Assembly (NCBI RefSeq): GCF_943733665.1
Contig: NZ_OX030782.1
Span: 62,001-126,000, forward strand
Length of the DNA stretch: 64,000 nucleotides
DNA from: Aquimarina sp. Aq107
GTDB taxonomy: Bacteria > Bacteroidota > Bacteroidia > Flavobacteriales > Flavobacteriaceae
Direction: 5' to 3'
The position numbers and the translations under genes are program-made. The notes under the pieces were generated by a model, which searched no databases, was not told the DNA's origin, and saw only the letters and a program-made list of their open reading frames with translations. Positions 55,371-63,986 of this stretch are shown here, in pieces (position 1 is the stretch's first letter; each line of letters starts with the position of its first letter).

Positions 55371-58300
55371 ATGGAAAACCCCTCGACTAAAAATACCCCA
55401 AATGTCGATATTTATCTTGAAAATTATACCATACTCGAAAAGATTGGAGAAGGAGGTTATGGTATTGTATACAAGGCCATACAGATAAGTACTGGTCAAA
55501 CAGTAGCAATTAAAATACTTAAGTTTAAAGAAGTTCTTGATCAAAAATCGATTAAACAACAGACTGCTCGTTTTGACAGAGAAACAAAACTTTGTGCGGA
55601 GATTAATCATCCTAATATTGTTAAACTTTTAGATAAAGGATATACTAACAATCAAGAACCTTTTGCTGTTTTTGAGTATATTTCTGGACCGACATTAAAG
55701 GACTTAATTACACTTCATAACGGAATTTCTGCAGAAGAAACAGGGTTTCTAATGGGACAAGTTCTAGACGCTTTAGTGTCAGCACATGCTAAAGGGATTA
55801 TTCATCGGGATCTTAAACCTCATAATATCATGGTGACCAAAACAGGAACTAGGTCACATATAAAGATATTAGATTTTGGAATTGGAATTTTTACTCACGA
55901 TTTTAGGACCAGTGATTATAAAGATATCACACTTACTCATGAAGTCATTGGAACTCCTGCGTATAGTGCTCCAGAACAATTAAGGGGAGATCCTCCTACA
56001 GTAAAATCAGATTTGTATGCTTGGGGACTTATTGTATTAGAATGTTTAATAGGGCAACCTGCAATTCAGGGTTCAAGCGTTGCAGAGGTTTTTCAGAAGC
56101 AACTAAATCCATCGGATGTGCCTTTACCTCCTTCTATTTTTGGTCATTCTTTAGGGAAAGTATTAAGTCGTGTTTTAGACAAAAATCATAATAGAAGAAT
56201 TGCTACTGCAGAATTGGTTTATGAAGAATTTTCTAAAATTAATTTTAATACCATAGTTGGAGATATACAACCGCAGAATGAGCTATTACTAAAGTCTGAA
56301 GATGCTACAGAAGTCAATCAATTAGTTTGGCGCAGTGCTCATAGTGAGAAAAGACAAATTACAGTGCTTTGTGCAAAGCTAATTTTATCCGTATCGGACC
56401 ATGCTGTTATGGAAATGGAAACCTTAGAAACCATCCAAAAAGATCAGTTGTATTTATGTAAAGAAGTTGGTGTTCGTTTTGGGGCTCATATCTCAGGAAT
56501 TATTGCGGATACAATCGTAATGTGTTTTGGATATCCTCAAGGTAGTGATAATGATGCGCGTAGAGCGGGTAGAACTGCGTTAGAACTTATAGGACAATTA
56601 CAAAAGAGAAATACGTTACTTTTTGCAAAACATGGTGTAGGATTAGATATTAGAATTGCAATGAATTCGGGGACAGTACTTATAAAACATAATACTGCTC
56701 CAGAAGGTTTGGTAACAAATACGGCTTTTAATTTGTTATATTCTGCTCCCTCAGGACAGATTTTAGCGACAGAAACTACTCGAAAATTATTAGATGCGCA
56801 TTTAGAATTTGAAGAGTTTACAATGCCAGATTTTTCAGGTTTTATAAATACTACAAATGTATATTTACTTACAGGAGAACGTCAGACAGAAGCACTTTCT
56901 AATTTAAGTCCACGTAGTGCTGATCAAAAAATGATTGGTCGTGAAAAAGAACAAAGTAAGATTTTTGAGACTTGGGAGTCCATTGATGCTAAAAACGGAA
57001 AAGCGATAATTATAAAAGGACAAGCAGGAATAGGAAAGTCCAAATTAATTTACGAAACCAAAAAACAATTTATCAATGGTGGGTTTAAGGTTCGAGAGTG
57101 TCGTTGTCTTCCTGAGCATCAAAATAACGCATTGCATCCTATTTTTGAAATGCTAAAAAGGCATATTGGAATTCATGATAATGAAACTATTATCTCCCAA
57201 TTAGAGGAGGCTTTGGAGAAGGTTGATTGTTCACCAAAAAAAGTGATACCAGTAATATGTTCTTGGTTTTCTATCCCTTTAGGAGATAATTATCAGATTT
57301 CGGAGGCTTCTCCAGCGGAACAGAAAGAGATTTTATTTGAAGGCTTAGGGCAACTTATTCTATATATTGATAAGGATAAAAAGTTCACACTTATTATAGA
57401 AGATTTACATTGGATTGATCCTACGAGTTTAGATTTTTTAGGGGCTGTTTTATCTAAAATAGATCAAGAAAGTATCTTTTTATTATTAACTGCTCGTCCT
57501 GAGTTTAGTCCAGAATGGGATTTTGAAAATTACTCGGAGATACTCTTGAAAACTCTTAATGAGACAGCAAGTGAATCCTTAGTTAAAGATATCTTGCAGC
57601 AAAAATCAATTGAACCAATAGCACTTGATTATATTACAGACAAAACTGATGGGATTCCTTTGTTTATAGAGGATTTTACTAGGATGTTGTTAGAAGAGAA
57701 ATATTTGGTACTTGAAGGAGAAAACTATGCGTTATCAAAAAACTTTGATGCTACATCAGTTCCAGTGACTTTAAAAGGATTATTAAATGCTAGATTAGAT
57801 CATATAGGTTTTGCTAAAGAAACAGCACAGCTAGCAGCAGCAATCGGAAGAGAGTTTACTTATGATTTGTTGGTGAAATCATCGTTACACGACGAGGCTA
57901 TGGTGCAAAACAATCTTACGGCATTAATGGACGCAAACCTTATCTATCATCATCGTAGAGTACAGAATGAAAAGTATATATTTCGTCACGCTTTGATTCG
58001 TGATGCTGCCTATGATAGTATGGTATCTTTATTAAAACAAGAAGTACACGGAAGGATTGCTGAAACCATAGAGAATGATTTTGAAGATATTGTTAGGGAT
58101 AATCCTTTTGAAATAGCAGAACATTATGCGAGTGCCAAAGATTACCAAAAAGCTATTGTTTATGGTCTGAAAAAAACAAACTTTTCGATACGTCGATCTT
58201 TAAATCAAGAAGCATATAATGAATCATTAAAATGCCTTGAGTGGATAGCTGAATGTGAAGAGGGAATAACATCCTGGAAACAAGAGTTAGAACTTAATCG

Positions 58301-59381
58301 AATTATCATTCCTGCTTTAATGGTATTAGAAGGTTATGGAAGTGAACAAATCGAAGTTTTTTCTAAAAAAGCAATGCAATTAGAAGAACTACTTAAGGAT
58401 GATGTTGATTTTATGGAGACATTCCAGTCTAGTGGTGCTGATCATACTAGTAACTGGGGATTAGCACAATACCACCATATGCGATCTAACAGAAAGGAAG
58501 CCTTGTATTTATGTAAATCGATTATACATAAAGCTCGGAAAACTAAAAACAGACAAAACATATTAGATAGCTTACCTCTTATGGGTATGTTTGTTTCAAC
58601 TGACGGTTTTCTGTTTGATGCTTCTTCTTATTTTGAAGAAGCACTATCATTATATGATAAGGACTTAGATGTAGAGATTGCTTTTAGAAATGGAATTGAT
58701 CCTAAAACTCATGCGCATGCCAATTATGCTTTTAATCTTGCATTAAAAGGAAATATAGAAAAGGCAAAACACCATTTAAAAGAAGGCCGTGATTGGGCTT
58801 TGCAAATAGAGCATGTGCCCTCTATAGCGATTACTAATGTTTATTTTATGCAGATTGCATGGTTGATTAAAGATGAGAAATGGATACAAGAATTGAATAA
58901 TATCAATTCTGCATTTTTTGAAGAATATCCGGAAATGGGATTTTTGGCAGAATATTCTAATGTATATAATTATTGGAGAATAGGAAATATTGATCCACAA
59001 AAAGGTTTTTCTGAAATGAGAATAGTTTCTAAACAAACATATTTGCATTCTTATTTGGAAGGGGTTTTAGTAGATACTTTAATCAATAAAAAATTGTATG
59101 ATCAAGCTATTGAAACATCAGAAAAGGCTATAAAATGGGCTAAAGAAAATAAAGAGATGGTCTTTTTATCTCCTTTATATCGAATGCTTGCGATTGCTAT
59201 GTGTTCTAAGAATGAAAAATTATCTGATAATGAAATTCAACTATTTGAAACTTCTGTAGAAATTGCAAAAGATCAAGGAGCTCGAATTTTTGAATTGCAA
59301 GCATATGAAGCATACAAAAATTGGATTGAAGATAAACAAAAAAAAGAAACAATATCTATACAGATACAATTGCTTAAATAA
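55371..59381 (+). CDS. TOMM-type Ser/Thr kinase - cyclase-homology - AAA ATPase - TPR fusion
   Basis: 1336 residues. The protein kinase (20-290) has GEGGYGIVYKA, AIKIL (Lys48), HRDLKPHN (Asp147), DFG (Asp168) and GTPAYSAPEQL, so it should be active. A class III nucleotidyl-cyclase homology domain follows (about 325-505). In it the first metal-binding Asp of the VLFxDL motif is replaced (ITVLCAKLIL, Lys336), while ADTIVMCFG keeps the second. An AAA_16-like ATPase follows, with Walker A GQAGIGKSK (550-558) and LIIEDLHWID as Walker B. The last about 450 residues look like TPR/helical repeats. This order fits the 'TOMM system kinase/cyclase fusion' family that accompanies YcaO loci. Starts 40 bases after the FHA gene. 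Confidence 0.87.
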   Translation: MENPSTKNTPNVDIYLENYTILEKIGEGGYGIVYKAIQISTGQTVAIKILKFKEVLDQKSIKQQTARFDRETKLCAEINHPNIVKLLDKGYTNNQEPFAVFEYISGPTLKDLITLHNGISAEETGFLMGQVLDALVSAHAKGIIHRDLKPHNIMVTKTGTRSHIKILDFGIGIFTHDFRTSDYKDITLTHEVIGTPAYSAPEQLRGDPPTVKSDLYAWGLIVLECLIGQPAIQGSSVAEVFQKQLNPSDVPLPPSIFGHSLGKVLSRVLDKNHNRRIATAELVYEEFSKINFNTIVGDIQPQNELLLKSEDATEVNQLVWRSAHSEKRQITVLCAKLILSVSDHAVMEMETLETIQKDQLYLCKEVGVRFGAHISGIIADTIVMCFGYPQGSDNDARRAGRTALELIGQLQKRNTLLFAKHGVGLDIRIAMNSGTVLIKHNTAPEGLVTNTAFNLLYSAPSGQILATETTRKLLDAHLEFEEFTMPDFSGFINTTNVYLLTGERQTEALSNLSPRSADQKMIGREKEQSKIFETWESIDAKNGKAIIIKGQAGIGKSKLIYETKKQFINGGFKVRECRCLPEHQNNALHPIFEMLKRHIGIHDNETIISQLEEALEKVDCSPKKVIPVICSWFSIPLGDNYQISEASPAEQKEILFEGLGQLILYIDKDKKFTLIIEDLHWIDPTSLDFLGAVLSKIDQESIFLLLTARPEFSPEWDFENYSEILLKTLNETASESLVKDILQQKSIEPIALDYITDKTDGIPLFIEDFTRMLLEEKYLVLEGENYALSKNFDATSVPVTLKGLLNARLDHIGFAKETAQLAAAIGREFTYDLLVKSSLHDEAMVQNNLTALMDANLIYHHRRVQNEKYIFRHALIRDAAYDSMVSLLKQEVHGRIAETIENDFEDIVRDNPFEIAEHYASAKDYQKAIVYGLKKTNFSIRRSLNQEAYNESLKCLEWIAECEEGITSWKQELELNRIIIPALMVLEGYGSEQIEVFSKKAMQLEELLKDDVDFMETFQSSGADHTSNWGLAQYHHMRSNRKEALYLCKSIIHKARKTKNRQNILDSLPLMGMFVSTDGFLFDASSYFEEALSLYDKDLDVEIAFRNGIDPKTHAHANYAFNLALKGNIEKAKHHLKEGRDWALQIEHVPSIAITNVYFMQIAWLIKDEKWIQELNNINSAFFEEYPEMGFLAEYSNVYNYWRIGNIDPQKGFSEMRIVSKQTYLHSYLEGVLVDTLINKKLYDQAIETSEKAIKWAKENKEMVFLSPLYRMLAIAMCSKNEKLSDNEIQLFETSVEIAKDQGARIFELQAYEAYKNWIEDKQKKETISIQIQLLK

Positions 59382-59406
59382 ATATTCACACCTAAATTAA
59401 CTAAAA

Positions 59407-60042
59407 ATGGGAAACGTAACAACAGATCAATTGCAGAATATTATTAACAAAACTGAACCAACGATAACGAAAAAAATATCTTGGGGAGATGATCAGGAAA
59501 AGATCTTTGAAATTTGCAAAAAATATTATGAATTGTGTTTAGCTTGTGCTAAGGATAGTGATTTATACGATTCTTTCACAAATCCGAAAAATACTATTGC
59601 TTTTTTAACAGATGGTAAATTACACGGAGAAAGTAAATATGTGTTTTATTTTGATCAAGAAGAAAAAATACCTTTTGAAGGTGTTGGTATGATCCTTCCA
59701 AAACAAGGGTTAGAAATTGTTCTAGATCATCATACAGCTTGGCCAACTTTATTAATCACTCCAAAAGATAAAATTGCGGATGATGAGAAACAAAAAATCA
59801 TTTCAATAAAAGAATCACCAATGGTGGTAGAAAAAGTAGTTTTAAGTGACAGAGGAGAAAGCCAAACAGTAGCAAAAGTTAATAAGGATGCCCCGACAGC
59901 AACGATGAATCTTGGGATAGATAACTTGGATGATTATAATCAAACGTTGGTTATGCCAAACTACATACCGAATACAGATATGTTGTTAACCATAAAAGCC
60001 AATGAAAAGGCAGATGCAGAGATTATTATGACCTGCTGCTAA
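59407..60042 (+). CDS. Candidate TOMM/RiPP precursor protein with nitrile-hydratase-like leader features
   Basis: 211 residues lying between the kinase fusion and the YcaO gene (25 and 9 bases away). The N-terminal part has CLACAKDSDLYDSFTNPKN, which resembles the 'A..D..F...L..NPK' motif of NHLP-type TOMM leaders. FEGVGMILPKQGLEIVLDHH may correspond to the second conserved leader block. The C-terminal about 55 residues are rich in Thr, Asn, Asp and Met and end in IIMTCC. The terminal Thr-Cys-Cys would be natural sites for cyclodehydration to azolines. It is long for a precursor, and the assignment rests on position and these features only. Confidence 0.6.
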   Translation: MGNVTTDQLQNIINKTEPTITKKISWGDDQEKIFEICKKYYELCLACAKDSDLYDSFTNPKNTIAFLTDGKLHGESKYVFYFDQEEKIPFEGVGMILPKQGLEIVLDHHTAWPTLLITPKDKIADDEKQKIISIKESPMVVEKVVLSDRGESQTVAKVNKDAPTATMNLGIDNLDDYNQTLVMPNYIPNTDMLLTIKANEKADAEIIMTCC

Positions 60043-60051
60043 TTAAAATAT

Positions 60052-62289
60052 ATGATTGAAAACCCTAGGCTAAAGTCTAATATTTATATCACAAAAATTG
60101 ATCAGAAATTACTCTATGTAATTTCTGATCAAGATATAGTTCCGGTATCAGATCCATTAGAGATTGATATTTTACAAGAAATAAATAAAGGCACATTATC
60201 GACACAAGAACTAGCTAAGTCTTTTTTAGACAGATCAGATTTTATTTCTACTTTTCAAATTATTTCATCTTTAGAATGGAGAGGATTTATTCGAGAAGAT
60301 GATTCTCCTTATTCGGTTCGAGAAACTGCTTATTGGGAAGAGTTAGGTTTTGATGTTAAAAAACTAAAAAAAGTATTAGACCATAAATCAATTAAGATTT
60401 ATAATGTTGGAAATATTGATGATACTGTTTTTCGGAATTCTTGTATAGAAACAGGTATTCAAATTACTAATGATAATGCTACACTTAATATTGTTTTAAC
60501 AGATGATTACAGTAATGAATCTTTGAATCAATTAAACTGTAAGTTTATTAGTGAACAAAAAAAGTGGTTATTGATAAAGCCGAATAGTAATGAGATTTTA
60601 ATTGGTCCACTTTTTATTCCTGATAATACTGCTTGTTGGGATTGTTTATATCATAGATTAACAATTAATCAACCATTTAAACAGTTTTGTAAATCAATTG
60701 GTTTTGAACAAGAAAATCAGGTAAAATCTAATCATACTATTTCAAGTCATATAGCTAGTAATATGGCTATTTTAGAAATTATAAAATGGTTATATTCTGA
60801 AAAACAACATACACTTGAAGATACTATAGTTTCGTTAGATGTACGTGTTATGAATAGTTCTCATCATTCGGTAACTAAAAGACCTCAATGTAGGACTTGT
60901 GGTGATGAAAATATATTTAAAAAGAGGAGTGCTCCGATCACAATAGGTGAGAAAATTACTATAAGTAATAAGCAAGGCGGTTATAGAACGGTGTCAGCAG
61001 AAGAAACATTTGAAAAATATAAAAAACACATAAGTAACCTATCTGGAGTTGTACCAAAAGTATCACCTTATCATAAAAAAGAGGGAGCTCCTATATTTAA
61101 TTTTGCTTCTGGAAGAAACCGTGCCTTGCAAAGCACCTCTTTATTTTGGTTAAATCATCATTTGCGAAGTGGTAATGGTGGAAAAGGTAAAAATAGTATA
61201 CAAGCAAAAACCGGAGCCTTATGTGAGGCAATTGAGCGTTATAGTTTAATGTGTCATGGTGATGAATATAGTTTTACTGCATGCTATGAGGATTTGGAAG
61301 ATGCTATCTTACCCAATGAATGTATGAATTTTAGTGAAACTCAATTTAAAAAAAGAGAAGAGATTAATAAAAATACATCGAAGTTTTATGCTTTTATACC
61401 ACAACCTTTTGATATAAATGAGAAGATGGAGTGGACTTCATTCTATTCTTTGACATATCTAAAATATAAGCATGTACCATCCTGTTTTAGTTACTCTCAA
61501 TATCCTGCTAATGATGAACAAAAATTGTATTCTTATCCTGATTCTAATGGTTGTGCAGCGGGAAACACCATTAAAGAGGCTATTTTGCAAGGTTTTTTTG
61601 AATTAGTAGAAAGAGATGCTGCAGCAATATGGTGGTATAATAGAATTAGAATGCCAGAAGTAGATTTGTCAACTTCGGAAAACCCTTATATTGAAACTAT
61701 AGAGAAGTATTACAAAAGTATACAACGCACTATTTATGTTTTAGATATTACTTCTGATCTTAATATTCCGACTTTTGTGGCTATTTCTTCTTTGATAAAT
61801 AAGACTTCAAAAAGTAATATTATTTATGCTTTTGGCTCACATGTTGACGCTAATATTGCTATAGAAAGAGCTGTAATTGAATTAAATCAGTTACTTCCTA
61901 TTGTGCAATCAGAAAGTTATTTAACGAAGGATAAGGTTTTTATAGATTGGTTGGATATGGCAACATTTAAAACTGATCAATATTTAGTGCCTAAAAAAGT
62001 AGAAAAGAAAAATCTTCAAAAAGATTATCCAATTTTGTGCGATTCTAATATAGAAAGCGCACTTAGTTTTTGTGTAGAAACAGCAAAAAGAAATGACCTA
62101 GAAGTGTTATTCTTGGATTTAACAAAAGGTGATATCGGATTGCCAGTTGTTAAAGTGATAGCACCTGGACTTCGTCATTTTTGGAGAAGAACAGGACCAG
62201 GAAGACTCTATGATGTTCCAGTAAAAATGGGATGGCTGGATGAGAAATTGTTAGAAAACGAACTCAACCCTAAAAGTATTTTTATTTAA
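60052..62289 (+). CDS. YcaO-type cyclodehydratase fused to an E1-like/leader-binding N-terminal region
   Basis: 745 residues. Residues about 10-85 look like a small winged helix (PLEIDILQEINKGTLSTQ, EWRGFIRED), possibly a RiPP recognition element. Residues 115-285 form a reduced E1-like region with paired zinc-type cysteines CWDC (195/198) and CRTC (280/283). Residues about 345-740 are YcaO: FASGRNRALQST, the ATP-site glutamates in GALCEAIERYS (392, 395) and AILQGFFELVERDA, and KVIAPGLRHFWRR. It would form thiazolines/oxazolines on the adjacent precursor with ATP. No PxPxP C-terminus is seen (it ends SIFI). No flavin dehydrogenase is encoded nearby. Confidence 0.87.
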   Translation: MIENPRLKSNIYITKIDQKLLYVISDQDIVPVSDPLEIDILQEINKGTLSTQELAKSFLDRSDFISTFQIISSLEWRGFIREDDSPYSVRETAYWEELGFDVKKLKKVLDHKSIKIYNVGNIDDTVFRNSCIETGIQITNDNATLNIVLTDDYSNESLNQLNCKFISEQKKWLLIKPNSNEILIGPLFIPDNTACWDCLYHRLTINQPFKQFCKSIGFEQENQVKSNHTISSHIASNMAILEIIKWLYSEKQHTLEDTIVSLDVRVMNSSHHSVTKRPQCRTCGDENIFKKRSAPITIGEKITISNKQGGYRTVSAEETFEKYKKHISNLSGVVPKVSPYHKKEGAPIFNFASGRNRALQSTSLFWLNHHLRSGNGGKGKNSIQAKTGALCEAIERYSLMCHGDEYSFTACYEDLEDAILPNECMNFSETQFKKREEINKNTSKFYAFIPQPFDINEKMEWTSFYSLTYLKYKHVPSCFSYSQYPANDEQKLYSYPDSNGCAAGNTIKEAILQGFFELVERDAAAIWWYNRIRMPEVDLSTSENPYIETIEKYYKSIQRTIYVLDITSDLNIPTFVAISSLINKTSKSNIIYAFGSHVDANIAIERAVIELNQLLPIVQSESYLTKDKVFIDWLDMATFKTDQYLVPKKVEKKNLQKDYPILCDSNIESALSFCVETAKRNDLEVLFLDLTKGDIGLPVVKVIAPGLRHFWRRTGPGRLYDVPVKMGWLDEKLLENELNPKSIFI

Positions 62290-62308
62290 AAAATTCACTC
62301 AATTATTT

Positions 62309-63595
62309 ATGTTATTTAGATCCTATAATAATAAGTCTTTTAAACAAACAGAGTATTATAACATTTTACCAGAAGAAGAACGCGAGATATTCGATATACT
62401 ATCAAGTGTTTTTCATTTTAAGGTAAATAATTATGTGTTAGAGCATTTGATTAATTGGGCAGCCATTCCAGAAGATCCTATATACAGATTAATTTTTCCG
62501 AGGAAAGAAATGCTAAGTGCTTTTGATTATGAAAAATTAAAGCAATTATTTAAAATAGGACTGGATGAAAAAACTAGAATTGGTTTTGTTCAATCTGTAA
62601 AGAAAAAGATGCATCCAGAAGTAAAACATGCAGAAACTGGTTTTCCTAAGATGGATGGTAAAATTATTACAGGAGGCTATAGGAATTTTCCAACTATATT
62701 AAATCTATTTCCAGATCCAATGGTAAAGACCTGTCATGCCTATTGTTCATATTGCTTTAGATGGGTTGCATTTGATAATACAGAAGCACAAAAAAAAACA
62801 GCTTATAGAGATCCATATGATCCAATTCCATATTTGAAAGAAAATCCAGAAATTACAGATGTATTATTTACTGGAGCTGATCCTTTGGTGCTAAAAGCGT
62901 CTGCAATAAAAAAATATATTGATCCTGTTTTGGAAATTGAGTCTGTACAGGTAATACGAATTAATTCTAAGGCATTAGCTTGGTGGCCTTATCGTTTTAC
63001 AACGGATAAAGATGCTGATGCATTATTAGAACTTTTTCGATATATACAATCAAAGGGTAAACATCTTAATTTCTGTGCGCATTTTACTCATGCCAGAGAA
63101 TTAGAAAATGAAGTGGTAAAAGAAGCAATACAACGAATAAGAGAAACCGGAGCAGTAATCCGTTGCCAAGGACCTTTAGTTAAAGGGATTAATGATACAC
63201 CAGAAGATCTTATAGCACTATGGAAAGAACAAATAGCCAATGGCTTAATACCTTATTATTTATTTGTAGAGGCAGATCATAATCCAGAATCTTGTTTTCG
63301 TGTTCCTTTAGCAAGAGCACTTCATGTTTTTCAAGAAGCTCAGAAAAAAACTTCAGGCTTAGCCAGAACTGTTAGAGGTCCTGTGTTTATGAATGACCTT
63401 AATAGAGTTCTTTTAGATGGAATAACAGAGCTTAACGGAGAAAAATATTTTGTTCTTAAAAGTCTACAATCTCCTCCAGAAACTAATGGAGAGGGAAAAA
63501 TCAAGCTTATTCCTTTTGATGAGCACACCAAAGATGCAGGTGACTTATTTGAATTATTCAAAGAAGATAAGTTAGAAGTGAGTTCGGTATATTAG
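62309..63595 (+). CDS. KamA-family radical SAM protein (lysine 2,3-aminomutase-like)
   Basis: 428 residues. The radical SAM cluster motif CHAYCSYC (Cys142, 146, 149; CX3CX2C) is intact. The family features TDVLFTGADPLVL, VIRINSKALAWWP, CAHFTHARE, RCQGPLVKGINDTPEDL and YYLFVEADH are present. Near the C-terminus NGEGKIKL places a lysine (397) where lysine 2,3-aminomutase has its PLP-binding GGGGK. An amino-group migration on lysine or another amino acid is therefore likely; the substrate is unknown. It follows the YcaO gene by 19 bases, so it is probably part of the same operon. A terminator lies about 75 bases downstream. Confidence 0.85.
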   Translation: MLFRSYNNKSFKQTEYYNILPEEEREIFDILSSVFHFKVNNYVLEHLINWAAIPEDPIYRLIFPRKEMLSAFDYEKLKQLFKIGLDEKTRIGFVQSVKKKMHPEVKHAETGFPKMDGKIITGGYRNFPTILNLFPDPMVKTCHAYCSYCFRWVAFDNTEAQKKTAYRDPYDPIPYLKENPEITDVLFTGADPLVLKASAIKKYIDPVLEIESVQVIRINSKALAWWPYRFTTDKDADALLELFRYIQSKGKHLNFCAHFTHARELENEVVKEAIQRIRETGAVIRCQGPLVKGINDTPEDLIALWKEQIANGLIPYYLFVEADHNPESCFRVPLARALHVFQEAQKKTSGLARTVRGPVFMNDLNRVLLDGITELNGEKYFVLKSLQSPPETNGEGKIKLIPFDEHTKDAGDLFELFKEDKLEVSSVY

Positions 63596-63618
63596 GTTCA
63601 TAATAAGATCTTTTTTTC

Positions 63619-63633
63619 GTATCGTAGCGATAC
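63619..63633. repeat. Short palindrome GTATCG-TAG-CGATAC after the KamA gene
   Basis: Perfect six-base arms around three bases, preceded by a T-run. Purpose unknown; it may be part of the 3' untranslated end. Confidence 0.35.
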
Positions 63634-63668
63634 TTCTTAAAAATAGTGCCGAATAATATAGAATAAGT

Positions 63669-63695
63669 AGTAGTCTAATTAAAGACTGCTTTTTG
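63669..63695 (+). terminator. Likely terminator of the TOMM-type operon
   Basis: AGTAGTCT (63669-63676) pairs with AGACTGCT (63683-63690), one G-U pair, around AATTAA, and is followed by TTTT. Confidence 0.65.
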
Positions 63696-63698
63696 GTA

Positions 63699-63752
63699 TG
63701 AAATATGATGAAATATTATACCTTAAGTGTTAGGCATATATTTGTCTCATCA
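63699..63752 (+). repeat. 54-base direct repeat with embedded promoter element, copy 1
   Basis: Matches 63933-63986 at about 47 of 54 positions, no gaps. Shared blocks are TGAAATATGATGAAATATTA, TTAAGTGTT and ATATATTTGTCTCATCA. TATATTTG at 63737-63744 fits the -7 consensus, so transcription would begin near 63750. A chance 11-codon ORF in this copy ends at once and is not conserved in copy 2. Confidence 0.7.
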
Positions 63753-63900
63753 GAGCAAAATAACTGTAAACAATTATTAGGAATAACATCAGATCAATCT
63801 ATACTGGGGGTAAACATAAGTAGGGAAAACGATTTGATGTTAAGAAAAGCTAGAATCCGTTAAGTCGAAGGGGAAAGACTTTACGGATTTCGGCATTTTT
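63751..63900 (+). ncRNA. Putative small RNA between the two promoter-like repeats
   Basis: A transcript starting after the TATATTTG of copy 1 would run about 140-150 bases to the hairpin at 63854-63889. No ORF of note is present in the interval. This is inferred only from a promoter-like repeat upstream and a terminator-like hairpin downstream. Confidence 0.35.
63854..63889 (+). terminator. Strong hairpin between the two direct repeats
   Basis: AATCCGTTAAGTC (63854-63866) pairs with GACTTTACGGATT (63877-63889) with one mismatch, loop of 10 bases, followed by TCGGCATTTTTA. The T-run is offset, so it may be either a terminator or a stable RNA fold. Confidence 0.55.
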
Positions 63901-63932
63901 ATATGCTATACAAAAGTAACTGGAATGTGTCG

Positions 63933-63986
63933 TGAAATATGATGAAATATTATTTTTTAAGTGTTCCGTATATATTTGTCTCATCA
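63933..63986 (+). repeat. 54-base direct repeat with embedded promoter element, copy 2
   Basis: Second copy, 234 bases after the first, with TATATTTG at 63971-63978. The sequence it would transcribe lies beyond the right edge of the window. Confidence 0.7.

Noticed and set aside
63700..63735. Eleven-codon ORF in direct repeat copy 1
   Set aside because: The copy-2 equivalent starts with GTG and does not stop at the same place; the conserved part is the TATATTTG region, so the repeat looks regulatory, not coding.
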